DNA of 64,000 nucleotides, taken from positions 4,160,423 to 4,224,422 of the forward strand of contig CP053680.1 of the NCBI GenBank assembly GCA_019623805.1, read 5' to 3'. A model generated the notes under the pieces. The model searched no databases. It was not told where the DNA came from and was given only the letters and a program-made list of their open reading frames with translations. Shown one piece after another: positions 31,855 to 39,837 of the stretch. Each line of letters opens with the position of its first letter. Within the stretch, counting starts at the first letter, position 1. This DNA is from Gammaproteobacteria bacterium (ex Lamellibrachia satsuma) (GTDB taxonomy: Bacteria > Pseudomonadota > Gammaproteobacteria > Chromatiales > Chromatiaceae). The position numbers and the translations under genes were made by a program.

Positions 31855-32601
31855 ATGATAGTTCGATTTTTCCATCAGATGGGTTCGCCCCGTTACTTTT
31901 ACAACGTCGCGGGCAAGATGATTCCCTGGTTCGCGATCTCTTTTCTGCTCACCCTGATCGCCGGTATCTATTACGGGCTGTTCGTCGCCCCACCCGACTA
32001 TCAACAGGGAGAAAGCTACCGCATCATGTACATTCATGTGCCTGCGGCCTGGATGTCGATGTTCATCTATATGGTGATGGCGGCCGCCGGCCTGATCAGC
32101 TTGGTCTGGCGCATCAAAATCACGGAGATCACGATTATCAGCAGTGCCTCGGTTGGGGCATCCTTTACTTTTCTGGCACTGGTGACCGGCTCATTGTGGG
32201 GCAAACCCATGTGGGGGACCTGGTGGGTCTGGGATGCACGTCTCACATCTGAGCTATTGTTGCTGTTTCTCTACCTAGGCATCATCGCGCTCTACAGCGC
32301 TATAGAGGACAAACGCGTGGCTGCACGAGCCATCTCTATTCTGGCGCTGGTGGGCGTGGTCAATATTCCGATCATCCACTACTCGGTGGAGTGGTGGAAC
32401 ACGCTGCATCAGACCTCATCCGTGACCATGACTGGAAAACAGGCCATGTCGACCAGCATGCTAATCCCGCTTTTGTTGATGGCCATCTCTTTTAAACTTT
32501 ATTACGGTGCCGTGGTCTTAATGCGGGCACGAGCTGAAGTACTGGAACGTGACCGCAATACCCGATGGGTGCGCGAGCTGGTTGAAGGGGAGATGAAATG
32601 A
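31855..32601 (+). CDS. ccmC: Haem-handling protein CcmC
   Basis: Membrane protein that loads haem onto CcmE. The 248-aa protein has six predicted helices and the tryptophan-rich periplasmic motif WGTWWVWDARLTSELLLLF (WWD domain). His residues expected to hold haem flank it (YIHVPAAW and IIHYSVEWW). It overlaps ccmD through ATGA at 32598-32601. Confidence 0.97.
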   Translation: MIVRFFHQMGSPRYFYNVAGKMIPWFAISFLLTLIAGIYYGLFVAPPDYQQGESYRIMYIHVPAAWMSMFIYMVMAAAGLISLVWRIKITEITIISSASVGASFTFLALVTGSLWGKPMWGTWWVWDARLTSELLLLFLYLGIIALYSAIEDKRVAARAISILALVGVVNIPIIHYSVEWWNTLHQTSSVTMTGKQAMSTSMLIPLLLMAISFKLYYGAVVLMRARAEVLERDRNTRWVRELVEGEMK

Positions 32602-32765
32602 GCGAATTTCTGGATATGGGCGGTTATGCCATGTATGTTTGGCCGTCTTACGGACTGGCTTTCGTCATCCTCGTTGCCAACTGGGTCAGCCCGCTTTTAC
32701 AGCGCCGCCGGGTCCTAACTGACATCGCCCGCAAACTGCGTCGCGAGAAGAGAGAGCAAAAATGA
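32598..32765 (+). CDS. ccmD: Small haem exporter subunit CcmD
   Basis: A 55-aa membrane protein, MSEFLDMGGYAMYVWPSYGL at the N-terminus, one helix at about 13-32, then a basic tail (QRRR, RKLRREKREQK). This matches CcmD, which stabilises CcmABC with holo-CcmE. Both ends overlap neighbours by the ATGA arrangement (ccmC at 32598-32601, ccmE at 32762-32765), so translational coupling is likely. Confidence 0.93.
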   Translation: MSEFLDMGGYAMYVWPSYGLAFVILVANWVSPLLQRRRVLTDIARKLRREKREQK

Positions 32766-33229
32766 ATCCTATTCGAAAAAAACGCCTTTATCTGATTGGT
32801 ATGATGGTTGCCGGTATCGGTGTCGCTGCCTGGCTCGCTCTGAACGCCTTTGATGAAAATCTGATGTTTTTCTTCTCGCCCTCCGAAATAGCTGAAGGAA
32901 AAGCCCCCACCGGCCACCCCTTCCGCGTCGGCGGATTGGTGAGTAATAACAGTGTTAAACGCAGGTCTGATGGACTTACCACGGCCTTTGACGTCACAGA
33001 CAATGCCGAGACCGTTACCGTGGAGTACACCGGCATTCTTCCCGATCTGTTCCGCGAGGGCCAAGGTATCGTCGCCCTGGGGCAGTTGAACGAAAGCGGT
33101 ATTTTCGTCGCCAGTGAAGTACTGGCTAAACATGATGAGAACTATATGCCGCCGGAAGTGGCTGACTCTCTGAAAACGGCCCACGATGAAGGCGTCAAAG
33201 AGATGCAGCAGCAGGTGAGTGTCCAATGA
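32762..33229 (+). CDS. ccmE: Periplasmic haem chaperone CcmE
   Basis: Haem chaperone anchored by one N-terminal helix (about 8-28). The 155-aa protein carries the covalent haem site His124 in LAKHDENYMPPEV, with Tyr128 four residues on. The preceding beta-barrel domain has FRVGGLVSNNSV. It overlaps ccmF by 4 nt. Confidence 0.97.
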   Translation: MNPIRKKRLYLIGMMVAGIGVAAWLALNAFDENLMFFFSPSEIAEGKAPTGHPFRVGGLVSNNSVKRRSDGLTTAFDVTDNAETVTVEYTGILPDLFREGQGIVALGQLNESGIFVASEVLAKHDENYMPPEVADSLKTAHDEGVKEMQQQVSVQ

Positions 33230-35235
33230 TCCCTGAAATTGGACATTATGCGCTCATCCTGGCACTCAGCCTTGCCATCATCCAGGCTGTCATCCCACTC
33301 GCGGGTTCCTATACGAACACCCACAGCTGGATGGCCCTTTCCCGGCCATTGGTCTGGGGCCAGCTGCTTTTTCTGACCCTCTCGACCGTAGTTTTGGCAA
33401 ATGCCTTTATGGCCAACGACTTCTCGGTCATCTATGTCGCTCAACACGGCAACACCAAACTGCCAGATCTCTACAAGATCTCCGCTGTATGGGGCGCTCA
33501 CGAAGGATCACTGCTGTTGTGGGCCTTTCTGCTTGCCGCCTGGAGCGCAGCCATCGCCCTTTTCAGCCGTAACCTGCCGCTGCCTGTGGTCGCCCGGGTG
33601 CTGTCGGTTATGGGCATGATCAGCATTGGTTTTCTGCTGTTCCTGCTGATGACCTCCAACCCTTTCGACCGCACTTTTCCGGTACCCTTTGAGGGCCGCG
33701 AACTCAACCCCATGTTGCAGGATCCGGGGTTGGCCATTCACCCCCCACTGCTCTACATGGGTTATGTCGGCTTCTCAGTCGCATTTGCCTTCTCCATTGC
33801 CGCCCTCCTTGGCGGCAAGCTTGATGCGTCCTGGGCACGCTGGTCACGTCCCTGGACCACGGTGGCCTGGGTTTTTCTGACTGTGGGTATCGCCTTGGGC
33901 AGTTGGTGGGCCTACTATGAGCTGGGCTGGGGTGGCTGGTGGTTCTGGGATCCGGTGGAAAATGCCTCTTTGATGCCATGGCTCGTAGGCACTGCCCTGA
34001 TGCACTCACTGGCGGTGACCGAGAAACGGGGTGCCTTCAAGAGCTGGACCGTGCTGTTGGCGTTGTTTGCCTTCTCCCTGAGTCTGCTTGGCACCTTCCT
34101 CGTCCGGTCCGGCGTATTGACCTCCGTCCACTCCTTCGCGTCAGATCCGGAACGCGGCGTCTTCATCCTGATCTTTCTGCTGGTCGCGATCGGTGGCTCT
34201 CTCATGCTCTATGCATGGCGCGCCCCCTATATCTCCGGCGGCGGCCGCTTCGACCTGATCTCACGCGAGACCTTTTTGCTGGGCAATAATTTACTGCTAT
34301 CGGTACTGGCCGGTCTGATCCTGCTTGGCACCTTGGCGCCGCTGATCTACGACGCCATGGAGTGGGGCAAGATTTCAGTCGGTTTTCCCTGGTTCAACAA
34401 GATGTTCGTTCTGCTGACGCCCTTTCTGGCGCTGTTGATCGGCGTGGGATCGATCTCCCGCTGGAAACACACCGACGCCGCCTTCCTGGTCAAGCAGTTG
34501 AGAGTCGCGTTTGTCGTCAGCCTGGCCTTCGGCCTGCTCACGCTTCTGCCCCTGTTTTCAGACGGTAACCTGATGGTGGGCCTCGGTATGGGGTTGGCGA
34601 TGTGGGTGGTACTCTCCCATGTGGTCAACGTCAAAGAACGTCTCAAGCATAAATCCGGCTTCAGCGGCTTCATGCGTGATCTCTCGGGTGGTGGCCGCAG
34701 CTACTACGGCATGATTCTCGCCCATATGGGTGTGGCCATGTTTATCGTCGGCGTTACCATGGTTTCCAACTACGGTATCGAGCAGGACGTCCGCATGTCT
34801 CCCGGTGATACTGCAAACATTGCCGGCTATGATTTCAGGTTCGAGGGCGTCAGTGAGTTTCCCGGACCGAACTACAATGCCCATCGTGGACGTTTTCTGA
34901 TTTCCAAGGATGGCGAACAGATCGCCATCCTGCAGCCTGAGAAACGTACCTATTTTGTGCAGACACGCCCCATGACTGAAGCGGGGATCGACTGGGGACT
35001 GACCCGTGATCTCTATGTCTCTCTTGGTGAGTCGCTTGGCAATGGGGACTGGAGCCTGCGCCTCTACTACAAACCCTATATTCGCTGGATTTGGATAGCC
35101 TCAATCTTCATGGGCATCGGTGGGTTGCTCGCCATCACGGACAGGCGCTATCGCACGGCCCGCAAGCGAGCCAGTTCCACATCCACCCTGACGGCAGGGA
35201 GTTCGACCCCAGCCGCTGCGGAGAGTCATTCATGA
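33226..35235 (+). CDS. ccmF: Cytochrome c haem lyase subunit CcmF
   Basis: Large polytopic membrane protein (669 aa) that joins haem from CcmE to apocytochrome thiols, with CcmH. The WWD motif GWGGWWFWDPVENASLMPW lies near residues 228-247; haem-binding histidines are expected in GAHEGSLLLW and in LAIHPPLLYMGY. The C-terminus ends in a last helix followed by a Ser/Thr-rich tail. Overlaps ccmE and ccmG by 4 nt each. Confidence 0.98.
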   Translation: MIPEIGHYALILALSLAIIQAVIPLAGSYTNTHSWMALSRPLVWGQLLFLTLSTVVLANAFMANDFSVIYVAQHGNTKLPDLYKISAVWGAHEGSLLLWAFLLAAWSAAIALFSRNLPLPVVARVLSVMGMISIGFLLFLLMTSNPFDRTFPVPFEGRELNPMLQDPGLAIHPPLLYMGYVGFSVAFAFSIAALLGGKLDASWARWSRPWTTVAWVFLTVGIALGSWWAYYELGWGGWWFWDPVENASLMPWLVGTALMHSLAVTEKRGAFKSWTVLLALFAFSLSLLGTFLVRSGVLTSVHSFASDPERGVFILIFLLVAIGGSLMLYAWRAPYISGGGRFDLISRETFLLGNNLLLSVLAGLILLGTLAPLIYDAMEWGKISVGFPWFNKMFVLLTPFLALLIGVGSISRWKHTDAAFLVKQLRVAFVVSLAFGLLTLLPLFSDGNLMVGLGMGLAMWVVLSHVVNVKERLKHKSGFSGFMRDLSGGGRSYYGMILAHMGVAMFIVGVTMVSNYGIEQDVRMSPGDTANIAGYDFRFEGVSEFPGPNYNAHRGRFLISKDGEQIAILQPEKRTYFVQTRPMTEAGIDWGLTRDLYVSLGESLGNGDWSLRLYYKPYIRWIWIASIFMGIGGLLAITDRRYRTARKRASSTSTLTAGSSTPAAAESHS

Positions 35236-35771
35236 GTCGTTATCTGCGTTTCCTTGTGCCTTTGGCAATCTTTGCAGTGATTGCCGCGTTCCTGTTCAAG
35301 GGACTCGACATGAACCCGCGGGAGATACCCTCCCCGCTGATCGGCAAGCAGGTGCCCGAGTTCTCTCTGCCCCTGTTGGAACAACCCGATACTCAGATCA
35401 CCAATAAGGATTTGCTGGGCAAGGTCTATCTGCTCAACGTCTGGGCGACCTGGTGTGTCTCCTGCCGGGCTGAACATGAAACCCTGGTACAGCTCGGCCG
35501 CATGAACAAGGTCGACATCTACGGCCTCAACTGGAAGGATGAACGCGACGCAGCACAGGCCTGGCTCAGGCAACTGGGTAATCCCTATGCCGCCAATATC
35601 TTCGACAAGAAGGGCCGCACAGCCATTGATTTGGGCGTCTACGGTGCACCTGAGACCTTTGTTGTCGATGCCAAGGGCATCATCCACTACAAGCATGCCG
35701 GACCGGTCAATCCGGATCTGATTCGCGACAAGATTCTGCCGATGGTGGCGGAACTCAAAAAGAAAGGATGA
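35232..35771 (+). CDS. ccmG: Thiol:disulfide interchange protein CcmG/DsbE
   Basis: Membrane-anchored thioredoxin-like protein that reduces apocytochrome or CcmH disulfides. The 179-aa form starts at 35232 (MSRYLRFLVPLAIFAVIAAFLF), just before the ccmF stop; an earlier in-frame start at 35091 lies inside ccmF and is rejected. The active site is WCVSC with Cys75 and Cys78, following LNVWAT. The GAPETFVVD segment is typical of CcmG. Confidence 0.97.
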   Translation: MSRYLRFLVPLAIFAVIAAFLFKGLDMNPREIPSPLIGKQVPEFSLPLLEQPDTQITNKDLLGKVYLLNVWATWCVSCRAEHETLVQLGRMNKVDIYGLNWKDERDAAQAWLRQLGNPYAANIFDKKGRTAIDLGVYGAPETFVVDAKGIIHYKHAGPVNPDLIRDKILPMVAELKKKG

Positions 35772-36256
35772 TGTTCGTGCGTAGCTTTCTACTGAGCCTG
35801 TTTTTTCTCGTAATCGCCACCCCACTCCATGCCGCCACCCTGGCAGAGTACACATTCGAAGATCCGCAAAAGGCGGCTGACTTTCGCGAGGTCATCGATG
35901 AGATGCGCTGTCTCGTCTGCCAGAATGAGTCCCTCGCCGGTTCCAATGCCGAGCTGGCGGTGGATTTGCGCAACGAGATTTTCGATATGATGACGGCGGG
36001 ACAGGATAAAGATGACATTATCCGTTTCATGGTTGCCCGATATGGTGATTTTGTCCTCTACGATCCGCCGATGAAACCCTCGACCTACCCACTCTGGTTC
36101 GGCCCGTTGATACTGCTGATCATTGGCGCTTTGGTACTTATCCGTGCGCTACGGAAAAAAAGCGTGACCCAAGAGACCAAACTCTCGAACGATGAGCAAC
36201 AGCGGCTCGACACCCTTCTTAAGCAACCGTCTGATTCCAAGGACGCACAAAAATGA
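35768..36256 (+). CDS. ccmH: Cytochrome c maturation protein CcmH (CcmL type)
   Basis: Thiol protein of 162 aa that reduces the apocytochrome CXXCH. It has a signal peptide (FLLSLFFLVIATPLHA) and the MRCLVCQNES motif with Cys48 and Cys51. A C-terminal membrane helix (YPLWFGPLILLIIGALVLI) follows. In E. coli this domain is fused to CcmI; here it is separate, as in Pseudomonas. Overlaps ccmG and ccmI by 4 nt. Confidence 0.96.
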   Translation: MMFVRSFLLSLFFLVIATPLHAATLAEYTFEDPQKAADFREVIDEMRCLVCQNESLAGSNAELAVDLRNEIFDMMTAGQDKDDIIRFMVARYGDFVLYDPPMKPSTYPLWFGPLILLIIGALVLIRALRKKSVTQETKLSNDEQQRLDTLLKQPSDSKDAQK

Positions 36257-37530
36257 CCCTTTTCTGGATTATTGCGGCCGGGTTGACCCTCCTGGCCATG
36301 GCCTTTGTTATTCTGCCTTTACTAAGAGGTTTTAAGAATACAGGCATCAGTTCCGATGAACTCAATCTTGAGGTTTTCCAGCAACAGCTGGAAGAACTGG
36401 ATAACGACCTCGACAGCGGCATTCTCGATCAGGCCCGTTATGATGCTGCACGCAAGGATCTTGAAAAAGAACTCTTGATCGATGTATCGGGCGACAAAGT
36501 GGCGCCTGCAGCAATGAACCGCAGCAGCGGAAGGTGGGCAATGGGCACAGCCGTGCTTATCCCTGTCAGCGCTGTGATCCTCTACCAGATATTGGGTACC
36601 CCTGAAATCATTCCACGTCTGACGGGCCAAGTACCTGACACTACTGTGAACAGCGCCCAGGAACAAGCCAAAAACCTGCCTCCAATGGAAGAGCTGGTGC
36701 AAAAACTGGCTGATAAACTGGTGGAGCAGCCTGAGAACATAGATGGCTGGTTAATGCTGGCCCGCAGCTACATGTCCATGAGTAGGGTTGAGGAAGGGCT
36801 TGAGGCCTATGGACAGGCCATGAGACTCGCCCCGGAAAACACCGCCGTTTTGCTGGCCTACGCAGAGGGCCTGGCTAAAACAGACAGCAACAACTTCACC
36901 GGCAAGGCTGCATCCCTCGTCGAGAAGGCCGTCAAGCTGGATGCGGATAACCCCAATGCACGTTGGATGATGGGAATAGTCTCCTACCAGCGAGGAAACT
37001 ACCTCGCTGCCGTGGAGCATTGGGAGAGAGCGCAGACTCTGCTCGGCCCGAATAACAAGGATGCGTCCACCATCACGAACGCACTTGAGGATGCGCGCAG
37101 AGAGATGGGCAAGACACCCAAACTACCCAGCATCGTACAGCAGGCCGCAGCCAAATCAGTACCGACGGCCAATGCAGCAGGCAAGTCGAAAATAACCTTG
37201 GAAGTCGTGCTATCCGATGAGATGCGTGCGAAGGCTAAACCTGGTGATCTGGTATTTATCTACGCCAAGGCGTTGGAAGGACCGCAGATGCCACTGGCGG
37301 CCGCACGCAAGCAGGTGCGGGATCTGCCCCTGACGATAGAGTTGGATGACGGCATGGCTATGATGCCTCAGTTCAAGCTATCCAACTTTCCTGAGGTTGT
37401 GGTAGGTGCGCGCATTTCGCTCTCAGGCAATCCCATAGCCAAGAGCGGAGATCCGGAGGGCGAGGTCAAACCCGTCACTCCTGGCCAGACGGGCACAGTG
37501 AAAGTTGTCATCAATGGGCTGCATCCCTGA
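36253..37530 (+). CDS. ccmI: Cytochrome c maturation TPR protein CcmI
   Basis: Membrane-bound apocytochrome chaperone of 425 aa. Two membrane helices lie near residues 2-25 and 100-120, enclosing a cytoplasmic loop (ELNLEVFQQQLEELDNDL). A TPR region follows at about 165-280 (GWLMLARSYMSMSRVEEGLEAYGQAMRLAP), and a C-terminal beta-rich domain ends the protein. It is the last ccm gene, followed by a repeat cluster and convergent serS. Confidence 0.95.
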   Translation: MTLFWIIAAGLTLLAMAFVILPLLRGFKNTGISSDELNLEVFQQQLEELDNDLDSGILDQARYDAARKDLEKELLIDVSGDKVAPAAMNRSSGRWAMGTAVLIPVSAVILYQILGTPEIIPRLTGQVPDTTVNSAQEQAKNLPPMEELVQKLADKLVEQPENIDGWLMLARSYMSMSRVEEGLEAYGQAMRLAPENTAVLLAYAEGLAKTDSNNFTGKAASLVEKAVKLDADNPNARWMMGIVSYQRGNYLAAVEHWERAQTLLGPNNKDASTITNALEDARREMGKTPKLPSIVQQAAAKSVPTANAAGKSKITLEVVLSDEMRAKAKPGDLVFIYAKALEGPQMPLAAARKQVRDLPLTIELDDGMAMMPQFKLSNFPEVVVGARISLSGNPIAKSGDPEGEVKPVTPGQTGTVKVVINGLHP

Positions 37531-37538
37531 CACATTTA

Positions 37539-37737
37539 GGATGGGTTAGCGCAGCGTAACCCGACAAATCCCTGTACTTGTCGGATAATCTTTTTACCTG
37601 TCATTTCGACCGTAGGGAGAAATCTCGTGCTACGTAGCATGTGGGTGCTAACCGGACGGAGATCTCTCCCTATGGTCGAGACGACAAATACTCCGTGTCA
37701 GTAGGCCGTATTGGCATTGCGTAATCCGACAGATCCC
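37539..37737. repeat. Nested palindromic repeats between ccmI and serS
   Basis: An inner element (37599-37686) has 28-nt ends that are inverted copies, TGTC...ATCTC and GAGATC...GACA, matching at 24 of 28 positions. A copy of its right end occurs at 58448-58475. The inner element is flanked by near-identical stretches, GCGTAACCCGACAAATCC near 37553 and GCGTAATCCGACAGATCC near 37719. The layout looks like one repeat inserted in another. No coding region is seen. Confidence 0.65.
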
Positions 37738-37740
37738 TGC

Positions 37741-39012
37741 CTAGATAACTTCCAGCCCTCCCATATAGGGACGCAAAACCTCCGGCACTGTTATGTTGCC
37801 GTCACTATCCTGATAGTTCTCCATCACCGCAACCAACGTCCGTCCCACAGCCAAACCTGAACCGTTGACGGTATGGGCCAGTTCAGGTTTGCCTGTTTCC
37901 GGGTTGCGCCAGCGCGCCTGCAAGCGACGAGCCTGAAAATCCTCGAAATTGGAGCAGGAGGAGATTTCACGAAACTTGCCCTGCCCCGGCAGCCATACCT
38001 CAAGATCGTAGGTTTTGGCAGATGAGAAGCCAATGTCACCGGTACAGAGGGTTACGAGACGATAGGGCAACCCCAGTTTTTGCAGGATCGTCTCTGCATG
38101 CCCAGTGAGCGCTTCCAGTGCATCGTAGGAGTCTGATGCCCGTACAATTTGCACCATCTCGATCTTTTCAAACTGGTGTTGACGGATAATACCCCGGGTA
38201 TCCCGCCCATAGGATCCAGCCTCACTACGGAAACAGGGAGTTTGCGCAACCCAGCGGCGCGGCATCTCCTGGTCGTCGATGATCACGTCCCGCACAAGGT
38301 TGGTAACAGGCACTTCGGCGGTGGGAATCAGGTAGTATTGATGTTCCCCCTTGAGGGCGAACAGATCCTCCTCGAATTTCGGCAGTTGTCCGGTTCCCCG
38401 CAGACTGTCACGGTTCACCAGGAACGGCACATAGGTTTCAGTATAACCGTGTTCATCTGTGTGGGTATCCAGCATGAACTGGGCCAACGCACGCTGGAGT
38501 CTGGCCAGTGGTCCATGCAACGTGACGAAACGGGAACCGGTCAGTTTGGATGCAGCATCGAAATCCATCAGCCCCTTGGCTTCCCCTAGATCGACATGAT
38601 CCTTGGGTTCAAAATCGAATGCCTGCGGCTCTCCCCAGCGGCGCTCTTCCCGATTGTCGTCTTCACTCTTGCCGTCCGGCACCGAATCATGGGGAATATT
38701 TGGAATGACTAGGGTGATATCGCGCAACTCGGCTTGAACCTCGTTCAAGGCCTCCTGTTGCAGCTTCAGCTTGTCGCCGAGATCCGCCACTTTTGCCAAA
38801 AGAGGCTGGATATCCTCACCAGCGGCCTTGGCCTTGCCGATCGACTTGGAACGGCTGTTACGCTCGCTCTGCAGCTCCTGTGCCTGAACCTGCAGTTCCT
38901 TGCGGCGTGTCTCGAGAGACAAAATCCGCGCTTTATCCAGCTTAAAACCCCGGCGTTCAAGTAACGCCGCGATGTTGTCCAGATCATTTCTCAGCAGTCG
39001 GGGGTCAAGCAT
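37741..39012 (-). CDS. serS: Serine--tRNA ligase
   Basis: Class II aminoacyl-tRNA synthetase that charges tRNA-Ser and tRNA-Sec. The 423-aa protein has the N-terminal antiparallel coiled coil (about 27-105, LETRRKELQVQAQELQSERN) and the class II core with motif 2 PCFRSEAGSYGRDTRGIIR and motif 3 GLAVGRTLVAVMENY. It follows the DUF190 gene by 10 bp in ftsK-lolA-rarA-crcB-DUF190-serS. Confidence 0.98.
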   Translation of the reverse strand: MLDPRLLRNDLDNIAALLERRGFKLDKARILSLETRRKELQVQAQELQSERNSRSKSIGKAKAAGEDIQPLLAKVADLGDKLKLQQEALNEVQAELRDITLVIPNIPHDSVPDGKSEDDNREERRWGEPQAFDFEPKDHVDLGEAKGLMDFDAASKLTGSRFVTLHGPLARLQRALAQFMLDTHTDEHGYTETYVPFLVNRDSLRGTGQLPKFEEDLFALKGEHQYYLIPTAEVPVTNLVRDVIIDDQEMPRRWVAQTPCFRSEAGSYGRDTRGIIRQHQFEKIEMVQIVRASDSYDALEALTGHAETILQKLGLPYRLVTLCTGDIGFSSAKTYDLEVWLPGQGKFREISSCSNFEDFQARRLQARWRNPETGKPELAHTVNGSGLAVGRTLVAVMENYQDSDGNITVPEVLRPYMGGLEVI

Positions 39013-39022
39013 CTCTTTTTTC

Positions 39023-39325
39023 CTAATTCAGTCTGGTGGACCAACTTACGATATGGCCCGGTTCAATCAATTTGTTCAGATCCTGTAGCACCTGTTCTAC
39101 CTTTTCAGGCAGGTCAAAGAACTCAATCACCAACGGCAGGTCCAGCGAAATATCCAACAGAGATGACTCATGGGCCTTGCCTGACTTGCCGAAACCGGCA
39201 ATCCCGCGAAAGGCTGTCACGCCACGCACCTGTTCCTGCTGGTGCAGGAAGTCCAGCAGCTGTCTTAACTGATGATCCCCTTCGGTCAAGTAGATCCGAA
39301 CCATGGTAACTTCGGTCTGATTCAT
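39023..39325 (-). CDS. DUF190 family protein
   Basis: A 100-aa cytoplasmic protein of the DUF190 family (MVRIYLTEGDHQLRQLLDFLH, VRGVTAFRGIAGFG), with a ferredoxin-like PII-type fold expected. The start at 39325 is chosen because GGGAG lies 7 nt upstream. It overlaps the crcB stop by 4 nt. DUF190 genes are commonly found beside crcB fluoride channels, so a role in fluoride handling is possible, but this is inference. Confidence 0.85.
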   Translation of the reverse strand: MNQTEVTMVRIYLTEGDHQLRQLLDFLHQQEQVRGVTAFRGIAGFGKSGKAHESSLLDISLDLPLVIEFFDLPEKVEQVLQDLNKLIEPGHIVSWSTRLN

Positions 39326-39696
39326 AGCTGTCTCCCAAGTAAGACGCCAAACCAGCAGGCCAGCAGACAAGCGGTGACACTGAAAGCAATGTTCAGGCCC
39401 GCTTTCAAAAAATCCGCCTGCTCGATCAGGTTCAAAGTTTCAATGGAGAATGTTGAGAAAGTGGTAAACGCCCCCAGAAAACCCACCAGCAGTGCGGCAC
39501 GCATCTCCGGCGCAACGGTCATTCTCTCCAGCAGCAGAATGTAGAGAAAACCCATCAGTAGTGAACCCGCAACATTGACCACAAGGGTACCAAACGGGAA
39601 GCCGCGGCCAAACAGAGCGTAGATGCCGTTGGAAACCCAAAAGCGAAATACCGCACCTGCGGCGCCTCCTGCAGCGATGGCAAATAGCTGCGTCAA
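39322..39696 (-). CDS. crcB: Fluoride channel CrcB/FluC
   Basis: Small membrane protein of 124 aa that exports fluoride as a dual-topology dimer. Four hydrophobic segments are visible, and the family motifs GGAAGAVFRFWVS, GTLVVNVAGSLLMGF and GFLGAFTTFSTFS are present. It starts with TTG at 39696-39694 after AGGATAGTAGG. No fluoride riboswitch motif is seen in the 141-bp gap upstream, which instead carries a strong palindrome. Confidence 0.95.
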   Translation of the reverse strand: MTQLFAIAAGGAAGAVFRFWVSNGIYALFGRGFPFGTLVVNVAGSLLMGFLYILLLERMTVAPEMRAALLVGFLGAFTTFSTFSIETLNLIEQADFLKAGLNIAFSVTACLLACWFGVLLGRQL

Positions 39697-39764
39697 ACCT
39701 ACTATCCTCTGAGCATGCTGAAACGGAGCATTCTACCTATGCTGTTATGGGATGGATAGCAATG

Positions 39765-39829
39765 ATGGTGCGCACGGCGCACCCTACGTTCTGCGTTCTG
39801 CGTGGAGTAGGGTGCGCCGTGCGCACCAT
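39765..39829. repeat. Perfect 23-bp inverted repeat after rarA
   Basis: The 23 bases at 39765-39787 (containing GGTGCGCACGGCGCACC) are exactly complementary to 39807-39829, around a 19-nt loop. It lies just past the rarA stop and before crcB. The sequence looks like a dispersed intergenic palindrome; it could also end rarA transcription or protect its 3' end. Confidence 0.75.
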
Positions 39830-39837
39830 GACGCTAA

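Noticed and set aside
39697..39764. Fluoride riboswitch upstream of crcB
   Set aside because: The conserved core of the crcB motif was not found; the gap is short and its other part is a palindrome.
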